A stretch of 64,000 nt of DNA from Thalassia testudinum (Eukaryota; Streptophyta; Magnoliopsida; Alismatales; Hydrocharitaceae), in contig JAZHRO010000002.1 of NCBI GenBank assembly GCA_037157565.1, forward strand, positions 34,368,501 to 34,432,500. The letters run 5' to 3'. This document shows, one piece after another, positions 23,969 through 34,552 of the stretch (within the stretch, counting starts at the first letter, position 1; every line of letters starts with the position of its first letter). Below the pieces are notes generated by a model. It ran no database searches, had not been told where the DNA came from, and saw only the letters and a list, made by a program, of their open reading frames with translations. A program made the position numbers and the translations under genes.

Positions 23969-24845
23969 TACTTTTTTTTGTTTGATTCTTCTAAGTCTAA
24001 CCTCAGATCAGCTATCAACACAGTCTGTGTCGGATTCATTGTCCCCATTACCATACCTCGAAGGGTGCCTGGCTTTCGATGCTTCGAGATAGCACCGCCC
24101 ATAACGACCCCAAGAACTCCTGGCAATCGACACTTCGAGATAGTATCGCCCATGGATTTCTTAAGCGAATTCAGGCCTATGGCAATCGGCACTTCGAGAT
24201 AGGGCCGCCCATGGTACCTGAACCGCGCAATGCGCTTACATGCCCCCAGTAGGATGGATATCCTAAGAGACAAGCGCCGAGGAGGTAATATGTTATCATC
24301 GCATCCTCAAGGTGAGTATATACTCGACCTCTCCTGCGGCGGGAACTCTTCCAATCAAAATATGTTTTCAAGCCTTTCTTAAGTCAAAACTAAGAGAACC
24401 AAATCTCTTTTCAGAAATTAAGTTAATTACCAGACCAAGTGTGAACAATTTGGATGCTTGGGTTACAAGGACCTGTAAACCAAAAGGTAGAATAAGACTC
24501 CAGGTACTACCCCACCTTTTAACTCAAACCCTAGCTTCCCTTCCTCAACCTCTTGAAGAATGGTCCGCAACTTAACTCCTACTTAAGTTTTTAAGTCCAC
24601 AAAGGACCCTAAAGGTCTAAATCTAGTAGCTTATTTAGCTTCTAAAGTTTGACCCTAGAATTAATTTAGTCTACGCTAGAGTTCTGATTTGCTTAAGAAT
24701 GCAGGACTTAGCCAGTTAAGCTCAAAACTTCTTTTTTTTTTTTTTTTTTTTTTTTATGTACAAATGTATGCAATTATGCTATGTATATCCCCAAGTATAC
24801 CCCCCCATGCCTAAAATCTGCAATGTCCTCATTGCATAGAAGGAT
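23655..24845 (-). other. 3' UTR and polypurine tract shared with the Athila element
   Basis: Read on the minus strand, the end next to the LTR is GGCATGGGGGTATT, a polypurine tract for plus-strand priming. The region is collinear with 49932-51306: the same CTAG..TTTTGCTAGTCCC block after the tract, the same CTTCGAGATA...CCGCCCATGG repeats at 24067, 24118 and 24176 (spacings 51 and 58; Athila 50 and 58), the same CAGTAGGAT...CCTAAGAGACAAGC block, and a second CCCCCATGCCTA block at about 24803. Long T-runs lie at 23937-23960 and 24731-24755. Confidence 0.8.
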
Positions 24846-24883
24846 ATTACCTGGGTCAAAGCTGGGCTGAATAGCCGAAGAAC

Positions 24884-26776
24884 CTACAAATCAGGTTCAA
24901 GAATTGCAGAAATAGGCCCTAAAAATGAGGAAAGCAAAGTTGGCCTAGAAAATAGGTAACCTAGGATGTTGGCGAGCTGATGATGAATCCCGATAGCAAA
25001 TGCTCGCCCAACTAAAATGGGAATGAAATCTTCCCAGGTCACCAGAAGAGGTTCCAAAGGATAAACAGTTAAAATAACCTCCAAAGGGGTAGGGGTAGGA
25101 TGACAAGGATCCTCCAAAAAGAATGGGGAAGGAATGGTATAGAGATAAACCCCCAGGGTAATGGACTGACTAAAGAAATCATCAATCCATACCCGATACT
25201 CCATTACAGAAAATATTGGTCTGTTAAGCCCCCTGGTCAGAACAAAACTGAGCAATTCTCTAAGGCAAGGATCGTCTAGGGTGTCCAAGTTACGAGGTTG
25301 TGGGATGGCCATAAGATCTAGATTGGGTTTAATCAGCTTGGTGTCCATCCCAAACACTCTTTCTAAATCCTCAATTTCATCCCTAGCATTCCTTGCACCA
25401 TCACGTGGATCTTCCTGCTCTTCATCAGGAGTCACAATTTCGCTTTCAGATATAAGAGAATCAGAGGGTGACTTCGAAGTGAATGAAGGCAGGTTGGAAG
25501 CAACAGATCTAGGGATTATCCTATTAATGTCATCCCCGGGTTTTTGTTCTTTACTCACATCTTCCCCGGAGTCTATATGTGAATCCACATAAATCTTAGA
25601 AATTGCTTCCAAATTTTCCATCATTTTATCATGAGGAGAAATATCATCAATGGGTGTGCCAAGGAAACCTAATTTGGTCAAATTTGTGACATCCTCAGGG
25701 GTTAACTCTTCAAATAATACATAATCACCCTTAGTGTCACTCCAAATCTTGAATGTAGGTTCCTCATATAATTCATCTTCCTCCTCATCACACAATTCAT
25801 CATGTACCCGAGGTCTAGAATCATTTAATATATCAGCAGATCCCCTAGGGTGCTCTATCTGAGGTAAATTATTTACATTGGTTACATCAGACTCCTCAGA
25901 TAGGTCAATTTCTTTAGGGTTAGGTTCCCTAAGGGTGGGTTTGAGTTCCATATCATGATCAGAAGGGAGGGTAGGATTAACAACTTGACTTTGACCCACT
26001 TCATCAAATGTCACGAAAATACTATCATCTGGGTCGAGGTCTTCCAATGGCACCATCATTCCCTTCTTTTGACTCCAATATAATTCAGGTGGATACTCAA
26101 CCTTATCATCATCTTCCTCGGGTTGCCACCTTTCTTCATCCAATGCATAGCTACTTTCATGTGTATTTTCCTCCCACCTAAAGTGTAGATCTCTCAAGGA
26201 AGTGTCATCTAATGGGGAGGTTTCAAAATCGATCCTCGAAAAGTAGCTATTCTCCCCAGAATTTCCCTTCAACTTAAAGTGTAGCTTTCCCACGGGAGAT
26301 GCATCTATTGTAGAGGGGTGTACGTCATTGTCAATGGGGCAGATTGGGTGGCTAATTTCATCTCTTTCTTGTTGGCCTGCTCTCAAAGATTCTCCTAACA
26401 ATTCACTCATTTCATTTTGCATTTTCTGTATTTCCATCTTCAAAGAGGAGAGGTCATTTCTATCATAAGAGAAGTCAGGCTCAGGCTTATAGTACCCAGG
26501 AGTGTTTGTCCAACCATTATAAGTTTTCAGGGAGGTTGGGTTGGGTATTTCTTTGGTATGTGGGATATTGGGCAAAGCAAATCCCTCTCCTGAGTTCTGC
26601 TCACTAATTTGGGGCTTAACAAGGCCAATACTCCTATAATAGGAGTAAAACGGATCCCAATGATTGTCATTATGTCCATCAAGGAATGGACCATCTCGGC
26701 GTCTGGGATCGAAGGATGCAAAGTGGGGGTGAGGGTGTGGGCAAGATGTGAAAGGATGAAAATCAATGTGGTCCAT
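24884..26776 (-). CDS. Intact 630-aa protein of the non-autonomous element, function unknown
   Basis: A single uninterrupted frame, ATG at 26776. I do not recognise a known enzyme domain and see no zinc knuckle, protease, RT or integrase motif. Visible features are: a His/Pro-rich start; DPFYSYY (41-47) and YNGWTNTPGYY (86-96), which loosely resemble DPFYSSW and YNPGW in the Athila Gag; a likely coiled coil at 107-140; and a strongly acidic centre (about 185-400). The centre holds a duplicated module, YWSQKKGMMVPLEDLDPDD (233-251) and IWSDTKGDYVLFEELTPED (344-362). The C-terminus (500-630) is hydrophobic, rich in Pro, Leu and Phe. It may be a Gag-derived or accessory protein. Openness over 630 codons in a young element suggests it is, or recently was, under selection. 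Confidence 0.75.
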   Translation of the reverse strand: MDHIDFHPFTSCPHPHPHFASFDPRRRDGPFLDGHNDNHWDPFYSYYRSIGLVKPQISEQNSGEGFALPNIPHTKEIPNPTSLKTYNGWTNTPGYYKPEPDFSYDRNDLSSLKMEIQKMQNEMSELLGESLRAGQQERDEISHPICPIDNDVHPSTIDASPVGKLHFKLKGNSGENSYFSRIDFETSPLDDTSLRDLHFRWEENTHESSYALDEERWQPEEDDDKVEYPPELYWSQKKGMMVPLEDLDPDDSIFVTFDEVGQSQVVNPTLPSDHDMELKPTLREPNPKEIDLSEESDVTNVNNLPQIEHPRGSADILNDSRPRVHDELCDEEEDELYEEPTFKIWSDTKGDYVLFEELTPEDVTNLTKLGFLGTPIDDISPHDKMMENLEAISKIYVDSHIDSGEDVSKEQKPGDDINRIIPRSVASNLPSFTSKSPSDSLISESEIVTPDEEQEDPRDGARNARDEIEDLERVFGMDTKLIKPNLDLMAIPQPRNLDTLDDPCLRELLSFVLTRGLNRPIFSVMEYRVWIDDFFSQSITLGVYLYTIPSPFFLEDPCHPTPTPLEVILTVYPLEPLLVTWEDFIPILVGRAFAIGIHHQLANILGYLFSRPTLLSSFLGPISAILEPDL

Positions 26777-28040
26777 TCTAACTCACACTTCAATCAGAAT
26801 TCCCCAAGCAAGACACAATTCAAAAAGGACCTTTTAGGTCTTTCCCAATTTAGGCTTTTGATTTTAAGTCAGATTGCAGGTGACAATACAATTTGTTCAA
26901 TCAATTTACGCGCCTATTGTCGACCTACGGCTCGCCTAAAAAGACCTAGTTGGAGCTTAGGTGTTCTTCCCTAAATCTCAAATGGTCAAGTAAATCCAAA
27001 GACGGAAGATCGAGGGATGCAAGTAGGCCTAAGCCTTCCTTTGAAGCTGTGCTTTCGCGGTGCTCCTCAACTACCCCCAAAAATCCGTGACAGGGTATCC
27101 CCCTCTTTGGATTTACAAAACCTTTGATCTCAAGTTCCGAACACTTCAGAATCCAACGAAAGGAGGGCTCTTGTCCTAGTATTTCCAAACCTAAGGAGTG
27201 TCTAGAAGCGTGTCGTGGTGCAAGTGAAATAAGTGTGCATACACCGTAAAAGATTTTAAACTTTGAATCGCACGCCAAGTTTGAAAATGAAATCCTTGGT
27301 TTTTTAAAATTTCCTTCCTTTAATTAGTCCTTTTTCTAAAAAAAAAAAAAAAAATGTGACCACTTGTTAGATTTATTCAGTACAGATTAGGTGGTCTTTG
27401 CATTAAATCCCAAATGCAATGCGTGATCAAAAATAGGATGCAAAGTAAGAGAATGCGTACCTTGCCTCCAGCGATCTTCGATGCAAAAATGCACGCAATG
27501 CAGAAAAGCAAATCTAGAGGCTGCTCATACAGACCTAAATGGTTCGTCCTAGGGCAGGCAGCTTCTAGCAGGCAGCTCGTTTTTTTTCTTTTTCTATTTT
27601 TTTTTAGAACTACTTATGCACAAGCAAATAAAAGAAATAATAAAAAAAAAAAAAAATAAACCTAAATATAAAGAAAAGGGAACAGGCTCCCAAAAATTAC
27701 CCAACACGGGTCCAAAACAAAATCAGGGAACAAACCCTCAAAATATGCCCCAGAACAAGGGTTTCAAACTAACTGTAATGAAAAATTAAGTCTTCAGTCT
27801 TAATTCTATTCTAATTAAATTAGCGATTAAATACAGTGGTGTCCGTCGCGTCCTCGTCCTTCTCCTCCTTTCAAAATTGCTTGTCCACTTCTCGTCTGGC
27901 AACGTCAAGGGTCGCCTCTCACAGTGGCTGATTCTTGCACAAAATTTCTCGCACAGAAAAGAAAATAATAGATGGTCAAATCTCTGTGCAATTGACAAAT
28001 AATGAAGATAAAATTAGGCGAAATTATTGCGTCTGTTGCC
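26777..28040 (-). other. Leader of the non-autonomous element, no gene seen
   Basis: About 1.26 kb lies between primer site and ORF. It has A/T homopolymers (27339-27353, 27591-27604, 27642-27656) and no supported coding sequence. Such leaders usually carry the packaging signal, but none can be pointed to here. Confidence 0.6.
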
Positions 28041-28058
28041 TCCCCGGCAGCGGCGCCA
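28041..28058 (-). other. Primer binding site, tRNA-Asp type
   Basis: The minus strand reads TGGCGCCGCTGCCGGGGA, two bases from the 5' LTR. It matches the Asp-tRNA 3' end used by Athila elements with one difference, and resembles the site at 58213-58230. Confidence 0.88.
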
Positions 28059-28060
28059 TT

Positions 28061-29958
28061 TGATCGGGTCGATCTTTCGCTTTTAAGTCGTTTGTAGTTT
28101 AATGTGGTGGAAAAATCGACTAATCAATTTTTAATAAGAAATAACCACTCGCAGAGGAGCGGGTCGTTTCCACAGGGAGGCAATAACGTATTAAAATTCG
28201 CGCCACTTAAAAATGTTTGTTCGGAGTCAATTTGGACAAGAACCAAGACAAGATTGCCTTTAGATTAAGGTTTAAGCAAGAAATAATGCTGAAATGGCAA
28301 TTATGATAAACTACAGGATATTTTCCGCAATGCAGACTGAATAGAATATGAATAAAATCTGGCAATGGCAGAAAATGTAAATTTTAATCAATGCTTTACT
28401 GTAGCAAAACAGGGGAATTCTTCCCCGTTGTCTTGCGCGACGAGGAGCCGATGGCTGGGCGCGGGAAGCTCGGCGGAGGTCCCTTGGATCAAGGGCTTCG
28501 AATCGGTGGTGACGGCAAGTCGCGCGGCGGCCGGAGGTGGCCGGACGAGCTCCGGCGGAGGTGCTGCAGGCGGTTGTGCGTGGGCGCGCGGAAGGTCTGC
28601 GGAAGGCGCTGGCGCGCGGAGGCGTGGCTGCGGTGGTCTGCAGGCGGGCGCTGGCGCGCGGAGGCGTGGCTGCGGTGGTAGCTGCAGAGGTCGGTTGCTG
28701 GCGGTTCTGCAGGTGGCTGTGCGTGGGCGCGCGGAAGGTCTGCGGAGGGCGCTGGCGCGCGGTGGTCTGCAGGCGGGCGTCTGCAGGCGGGCGCTGGCGT
28801 GGCTGCGGTGGTAGCTGCAGAGGTCGGTTGCTGGCGGTTCTGCAGGTGGCTGTGCGTGGGCGCGCGGAAGGTCTGCGGAGGACGCTGGCGCGCGGTGGTC
28901 TGCAGGCGGGCGTCTGCAGGCGGGCGCTGGCGTGTGCGGTGGAAGCTGCAGAGGGGGCGCTTGCGCGGTGGAAGCTGCAGGCGGCTGTTGGAGGATGCTG
29001 CAGGCTGGTCTGCAGGCGTTGGAGGAGAGCGCGGGCTGATCTGCAGGCGTGCGCAGGTCAGCAGCCGGTGAGCGGTGGAGGGCGCAGAGGTCGGTTGCTG
29101 GCGGTTCTGCAGACACAGTGGTGAACGGCGTGGACTGCAGGCGGTTGTGCGTGTTTGAGCTGAAGGTTGACGGACGTGGGTGCGCTGAAGGTTCTGCAGG
29201 TGCGGGAAGGGGTCTGCAGGCGACTTCAGGCGTGTGCGGTGAAGTGAGCGGGTAACTTCAGACGTCTGGGAAATTTCCCAGACGTCTTAAGTTACTGAGA
29301 GGGTGGCTGATCAGGAGGTTGGTGACGGTGGTCGGCGACGACGGCGAGGGAGTTGCACGCTAAGGTGCTCACGGTAATGCGGGCGAGCTCCGGATGGCGG
29401 TGTGGCCTGTCACACCACACGCCCACGGTGGTGGAGACTCGCCGCCACGGTAGAGGCCGGCAGTGTGGAGTGGAAGAGAGAGGATCTCTCTGCACAGTGG
29501 TGAGTCGGTGGCGGAGGCCTGCTGCAGCCGGCAGCTTCCGTGCTCCTTTTATAGTGTCTTGAACAATTTTGAAATCAGTCGCCGACCAGATCCACCACAT
29601 CCGCTCCCCCTTGAATGGCTTCATCACTGCAGCAGCCGGGCGTTGGAGCGGCAGCCAGCCGTTCTGAAAGAAGACGAATAAAGCAAATATTATTAAAATA
29701 TTAGGGTTATTTATGTATAGACCCTCAACTTCTATGTTAATAAAAACAATATACCTAATTGGTTATCTAATTAAATGAATGCTATTCTAAGCTAATTCTA
29801 AATGCACTTAAGATATGAATGCAATGTATGGATTATGTAATTAGATTAAAACTATGAATTAATCTATTTACATCCTAATTTATACTAAATAAATGTTAGA
29901 ATTAACCTAATGTGTAGGCACTTAAGTACTTAAATAACCCACAACTATGGGCTAATCA
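28061..29958 (-). mobile_element. 5' LTR of the non-autonomous element
   Basis: A 1,898-bp copy, almost identical to 21757-23654, with the same TATA box, tandem repeats and palindrome. It lies next to the primer site, so transcription would start here and run leftwards. Confidence 0.92.
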
Positions 29959-29963
29959 GGAGG

Positions 29964-30538
29964 TTCGCCCCAGGTTGATCCGGTAGAGTCAGGAGGTAGT
30001 TGAGCAGATCCACAGACGACTCCGCACTGTCAGGAGAAGACAGAAGAGCTACGCAGATCGCAGACGCAGAGAGGTGCAGTTCGAGGTTGGGGACCACGTC
30101 TTCCTTCGTGTTTCGCCCATGAAGGGCTTACAGCGGTTTGGGGTGAGAGTGAAGCTCGCCCCGAGGTTCGTGGGGCCCTTTGAGGTCCTGGAGCGGGTTG
30201 GACCCGTTGCTTACAGACTTGCCCTTCCCCCGCAGCTTTCTGGTGTGCACGACGTGTTCCACGTGTCCAACCTCAGGAAGTACGTAGCCGATCCCAGCCA
30301 CGTACTGAGTCACGAGAGCGTCGAGGTGAGCGACGACCTGACCTACCCCGAGCGGCCAGTGCAGATCCTAGACCGAGCAGTCCGCAGGTTGAGACGAAAG
30401 CAAGTACCCCTGGTAAAGGTTTTGTGGAGGAGCCAGCGGAACGAGGAGGCTACCTGGGAGCCTGAGGCGGCAATGCGGGAGCGGTACCCGGAGCTTTTCG
30501 CGGGTACGTCTTTTCGGACCGGCTTCGGTCCTCTTTGA
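29964..30538 (+). pseudogene. Tekay A pol 3' part: integrase C-terminus and chromodomain
   Basis: Resumes the integrase frame after the nested element. A TAG at 29984 replaces a Gln codon that the sister element keeps. From 30074 the frame is open: [18 protein letters not shown] and [19 protein letters not shown] (integrase C-terminal domain), [15 protein letters not shown], then the chromodomain-like end with [34 protein letters not shown]. The chromodomain is thought to steer integration to marked chromatin. The stop is at 30536. Confidence 0.92.
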
Positions 30539-30624
30539 GTTTGTTATGGTTATTTGGACATCTTTTTCCCGCACCCTAGTTGGCGCAAGTTTCGGGGATG
30601 AAACTTCCTTTGAGTTTGTTATAT

Positions 30625-33305
30625 TGTAACGAATGCGTGCCCCAGACGTCTTTTAAGACGTCTGGGAGGTGGCCCAGGCGTCGTACCAGACGTCTGGGAT
30701 CACAACCAGACGTCTGATAAGACGTCTGGGATCGTTTACAAACGTCTGGAAATCCGTTATTTTCGACACACGCGAGTCGCCTGCGCGCCTGAGCGCGCAG
30801 ACCGCATATTCCCTCTTTTTTCTCTCTGCGGCTGCAGGCGGCCTGCCACCTCCTCTCTCCTCCTCGCGCGGCCTTAAAAGGGCCACGCCTCCCCTCCCGT
30901 CCCCACAGTCTCCTCCTTCTTCTCCTTCCTGTGCGCGAGAGCGAGCGGACGCGAGGGCGGCAGCGACGACCGCAGTGAGCGCGGAGGTGCGGCGTGCGAG
31001 GGCGGAGCTCTGCCGTGAGGGCGAGCTCGCCGGAGCGGCTTGGCCGGCTGGCGGAGGGCGCAGGGGGCGCAGAGCGACGCGGAGAGGGACCTGCTGCGGT
31101 CTGAGCAGCAGGAGCGCGAGGTGCGACGCGGGCGGCGTCGCGAGCGGAGGCCAAGCAGGGTTCTGATTCTGGAAAAATTTCCAGAATCAGACGTCTGGGT
31201 TGATAGCCAGACGGCAAGGTAGACGTCTATAAGATCATACAGACGTCTGAAAGGTGAGTTTTCCGCCTTCTTCTTCCTTCTTGTCGATTGACCGTACTGA
31301 GGGAGGGGGGTTGGCTATGCGCAGGTTCGCTGATTTGCCATCCTTTGCGAATCAGACGTCTGGAAGTTGTACCAGACGGCGGGAGTGACCTACAGACGTC
31401 CGTATGGACCATCGGACGTCTGGGGTATAGGACAGACGTCCCCGCAGACTTCTGGACGTCTGGGAAACCACGCTGAACAGGTAATTCTCTGATCCACCGT
31501 TTAAGATGTCTGGAAGGAGTTCCAGACGTCTGATTTTGCACAGTATCGTCTTTTTCGACCCGTTTAGGGCCCGTTCGGGCTCCGTTTTCCGCGATTCGAG
31601 TTGCGTTCGTTTCGGAATTAATTCCTCTACCGTCTACAGTAGCTATACACTATTTTGAGACACTCCTTGTGTTTGATCCTTGTGATAGGACCTCGTTCGG
31701 TTGCAGCCTTGAGAGTCGCGGAGGCACGCGGGATTCCTGATCACGCCCCCATTACTCCCGTTGTCCCTGGTAGAGTGGCTTTAAGTATTAATAAAAGTTT
31801 GTTAAAGTATGGAACCATAACTAGAACCTAGGACATTGCATGAATCCTAGGAATGAGAAATATATGGAATGATAGTTCCTAGGTGTTGCATGAATCCTAG
31901 GACCGGAAAACTAGATTGTATGATAGACCCTAGGATATGGCATGAATCCTAGGATGGAAAAACTAGTGGAATATATAATAATGCAGTCTTGGAAAAATGC
32001 AAAGGAATATATGAAGCTGCCTGTAAATTGAATTCACAGCTGCCTGTTATGAATAAAGAAACATGATTGGGATCATGGTTGGTAAGAACGTGAAACTGGA
32101 AAGTAAGACATAAGATGTTCTGGAACCCTACGGGAAAGTAGGAGTAGAACTCGTGGAAAGCGAATGGAATAGAATTGGGGAGGTGAGCTGGCCCTTGAGT
32201 ACGGAGTACCAAGGAGAGCGACTGTCCCCCTGTTTAGTGCAGAGCTGAGCTAGCCACCCCAGGGACCCGGGGGTTAGGACTGGCCACTCTGTACCGACTT
32301 GTTGGCCCTCGTGTACGTAGTACCGAGGAGAGCTAGTAGTGTTAGGAGAGTACTAGCTACCCCACGGGCCCCGGGGTTCTGCTAGCCTCCTTCACCGACT
32401 TGTTAGGCCCACTAAGGCAAACCAGGGTAGTCAGGCGAGGGTGCGCGGACTGTGGAGGGGCAAGGCCCCGGTTTGGTTACTGTGGAGGGGTTGGACCCCT
32501 GTTACTGAGAGGGCTCTGCCCTGGTTCCGTGCTGTGCTTTGGGCGCACCCGTTAACGGAAACGACTGACCGCGTGCTAGTGCGGGCTAGCTACCTGTGCG
32601 TTTATCGCGCGTGCCGTAGTCACCGTTACGTCTGTCAGTGACCTTGGGGTGGTTGACTGAGGGTAGGATCACCACGGGGGACTCTCCCGGCCAGGAGAGC
32701 ACCACGTGCTACTTCTACTTTTGGAAAAGACTGCAATCAAGATCGTTCCCACGAGGACATTCGAGATCAAGTAAAGGATCTGAGAAATAAATGAAATAGT
32801 GAGAAAAATTGAAAGATGTGAATAAAGGAAGTAATAGAACATAACAGCTACCGTACACTCTACTGTTGCCTTTAGTTAGTTTGCCACTCTACTCAGCGTT
32901 TTGCTGACGTGTTACACTCGTTACCTTTTTCAGGACCAGGTGTTGAGCAGCCAGGGTCGGCGGCTGCAGAGGACGCTGGGCCAAGTAGGGTCCAGTAGAG
33001 TTTACCACAGTCCTTGTACCTCTTTTGTTTCTGTTTTAGTGAGTAGTTTTTTTTTTTGTTTCCGCTGTACTTCTTTACCTGCAGTTCTTGTTATATGATA
33101 AATGTTGTTTTACTGTTGTGGTGGTACCTACTGTAGTAGTTTCTTTCCTTACTGCTGTACTTTCTTACTGTTAGTTATATTCATGCTGAATGTGGTTTAT
33201 TTTACTGTCTTTTGGTTACTTCCTCGTTGGACGACTAGGTCTTGGGATTAGTCGAGTCGGTCCGGTTCTCGTGTCTCGTAGGGACTCGGGAACCGGGTCG
33301 TTACA
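30625..33305 (+). mobile_element. 3' LTR of Tekay A
   Basis: 2,681 bp, TGTAACGAATG...GGGTCGTTACA. GACGTC arrays lie at 30641-30749 and 31188-31536, with about 14 exact GACGTC words in 900 bp. The sequence just before it (CCTTTGAGTTTGTTATAT) is not purine-rich; the usual polypurine tract seems weak or lost, and element C shows the same sequence. Confidence 0.93.
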
Positions 33306-33786
33306 TCCTTCAAATACACAAAATGGTTTCTCATGCAAGTAGTTTCTCGTAACTTTATGCAAAATCGATATGACCGGGTTTTTGTATAAACATTTTGAAG
33401 AAAATCTTATAATGCATGTCTATATAGATATAAATGCATTAATATGTTTCAATAACTGGAAAATACATCAATGGGATGAAGCTCACATATGAAGTTTGTT
33501 CCCAAATTTAGTTTTGCATGGATACCGAAATGAACAAATCAAGGTTTCAAAGTATGTAATTTGCATAAGAATCAAAGCTTCACAAATAAATTTTTGTAAG
33601 ATAGCCATTCCCTACGGAGGATATCACCAGGAACATGCAGATTTCTAGACTCTAGCACTTCAAAGAATATTATTCAGTTATAAAAAATAAAGAATTAATG
33701 TCCAATTATAAGGCACGAAGAAGTTATACATATGTGCACTTAAATGAATGTAAATAGAAAGAGTGAAAGGATTACATGGTGCCCAC

Positions 33787-33891
33787 CTTCTTCCATTAAT
33801 GGTATGCTCAGAGGGAAAGTGCCAACGCATTTGCTTAAATGTATAATTCAGACCCTCCACCAAAAGTGTCCCCAGTCTTTGGATAGCTCAA
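33787..33891 (-). pseudogene. Alpha carbonic anhydrase exon (first zinc-ligand exon)
   Basis: 105 nt between acceptor TTAACAG and donor GTGGGC. It encodes GLNYTFKQMRWHFPSEHTIN, matching the family signature Q-x-H-W-H-x-PSEHT-NG. The first His of the zinc-binding H-W-H is CGT (Arg) while the second His is kept. The first 30 nt are out of frame with the preceding exon. The donor choice AAG/GTGGGC lets the next exon join without length change relative to the family. Confidence 0.85.
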
Positions 33892-34338
33892 CTGTTAAGT
33901 AATTAAATAATTGAAATAAGTAAAAAATACACCCACATGGTAAGAATAACCAACACATGATATATAGACCGATTACATGTTAGGTTTGAACAAAAATCGA
34001 CTATGTGTCATCCTTTCCTATCTTTCATTTCCATTCCTACGTATTATATTTGCAACTTTAAGAAACTTAAAAGTTATTTGCTGTATGTGAATTAGAGGAT
34101 GCAAATTAAGCCTGTATGCCTACCACCTTCACAGATGGATTGGGTTGGGCTTGATTTGAGCTGGAGTTTTGGGCATGCTCTTATAAAAAATGGCTAGGTT
34201 CTCAAAAGAAAGCGAAATATACGTTAGATGTTGGAAGTAAGCTTATTTCAATGAAACGAATTAAAATCAACTTGATCGAAATTATAGCTGCTAAAAGGAA
34301 ATACGATTTGTGAAATGATAGAAAGATACTAGTAGTAC

Positions 34339-34552
34339 CTCGACGTAGTAGCCGTCGTCGTGTAGGGATGCATTGGTGACGCGATAGTTGTTATCCAGAG
34401 ACAAGCTTTGGATCAAGGACTACATCCTTCTTCGATATGTCAATTGGGGATTGTCGAGTCCCATTACCACGCATGTAAAAGCAAGGAATCAAACTGACCC
34501 GATGTTGTGGCGCTGCCACCCTGATACCCAAACCTATCGAGATCTTCGTCCT
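34339..34552 (-). pseudogene. Alpha carbonic anhydrase exon (N-terminal core)
   Basis: Acceptor TTACAG precedes 34552 and donor GTACT follows 34339; length is 214 nt. It encodes EDLDRFGYQGG (family: FxYxxG), then in a shifted frame NGTRQSPIDISKKDVVLDPK (family: QSPIDI), then in a further frame LDNNYRVTNASLHDDGYYVE (family: Y-x-x-x-NA-LxxxGHDI). The second shift fits loss of one CT from a CTCTCT run near 34400. The invariant Trp of the NWG motif is replaced by CGG (Arg). At least two frameshifts make it non-functional. Confidence 0.8.

Larger units (their letters stand above)
21757..29958 (-). mobile_element. Young non-autonomous LTR element (Athila-related)
   Basis: An 8,202-bp element flanked by exact GGAGG duplications (21752-21756, 29959-29963). 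LTRs are 1,898 bp each, TGATCGGG...GGGCTAATCA, and I see only two substitutions between them, so insertion is recent. Orientation is minus: a tRNA-Asp-type primer site lies inside the right LTR and a polypurine tract inside the left one. The 4.4-kb interior codes for one intact 630-aa protein and has no protease, RT or integrase. Its 3' UTR matches that of the Athila element at 47141-60997, the probable source of movement proteins. Confidence 0.92.
12029..33305 (+). mobile_element. Tekay/Del-type chromovirus A (Ty3/gypsy), with two nested insertions
   Basis: A complete element of about 10.4 kb once nested insertions are removed: LTR 2.68 kb, tRNA-iMet primer site, gag-pro-RT-RNaseH-integrase-chromodomain, LTR. 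LTR ends are TGTAACGA...TCGTTACA. The C-terminal chromodomain and the sequence around [10 protein letters not shown]...EATWE place it in the Tekay/Del lineage by my knowledge of that family. It is defective: internal stops, one frameshift, a mutated protease and an 8.2-kb insertion in the integrase. By eye the two LTRs differ at roughly 2 percent over their first 640 bp, so it is much older than the element nested in its integrase. Confidence 0.93.
10558..34552 (-). pseudogene. Alpha carbonic anhydrase pseudogene split by a 21-kb retrotransposon
   Basis: Four minus-strand exons in the correct order spell the alpha carbonic anhydrase core: QSPIDI, WHFPSEHTING, LHMVH and YYRYIGSVSTPPC. The enzyme hydrates CO2 to bicarbonate using a zinc held by three histidines. 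Plant members are usually secreted or plastid-targeted, but the signal-peptide exon is not recognisable here. The third intron holds a complete Tekay chromovirus (12029-33305). Without it the intron is about 1 kb (11497-12028 plus 33311-33786). The gene is dead as read: the first zinc ligand of the H-x-H pair is Arg, two in-frame stops lie in the last visible exon, and frameshifts affect the first two. Family identity is firm; exon borders are inferred from GT-AG sites. Confidence 0.85.
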
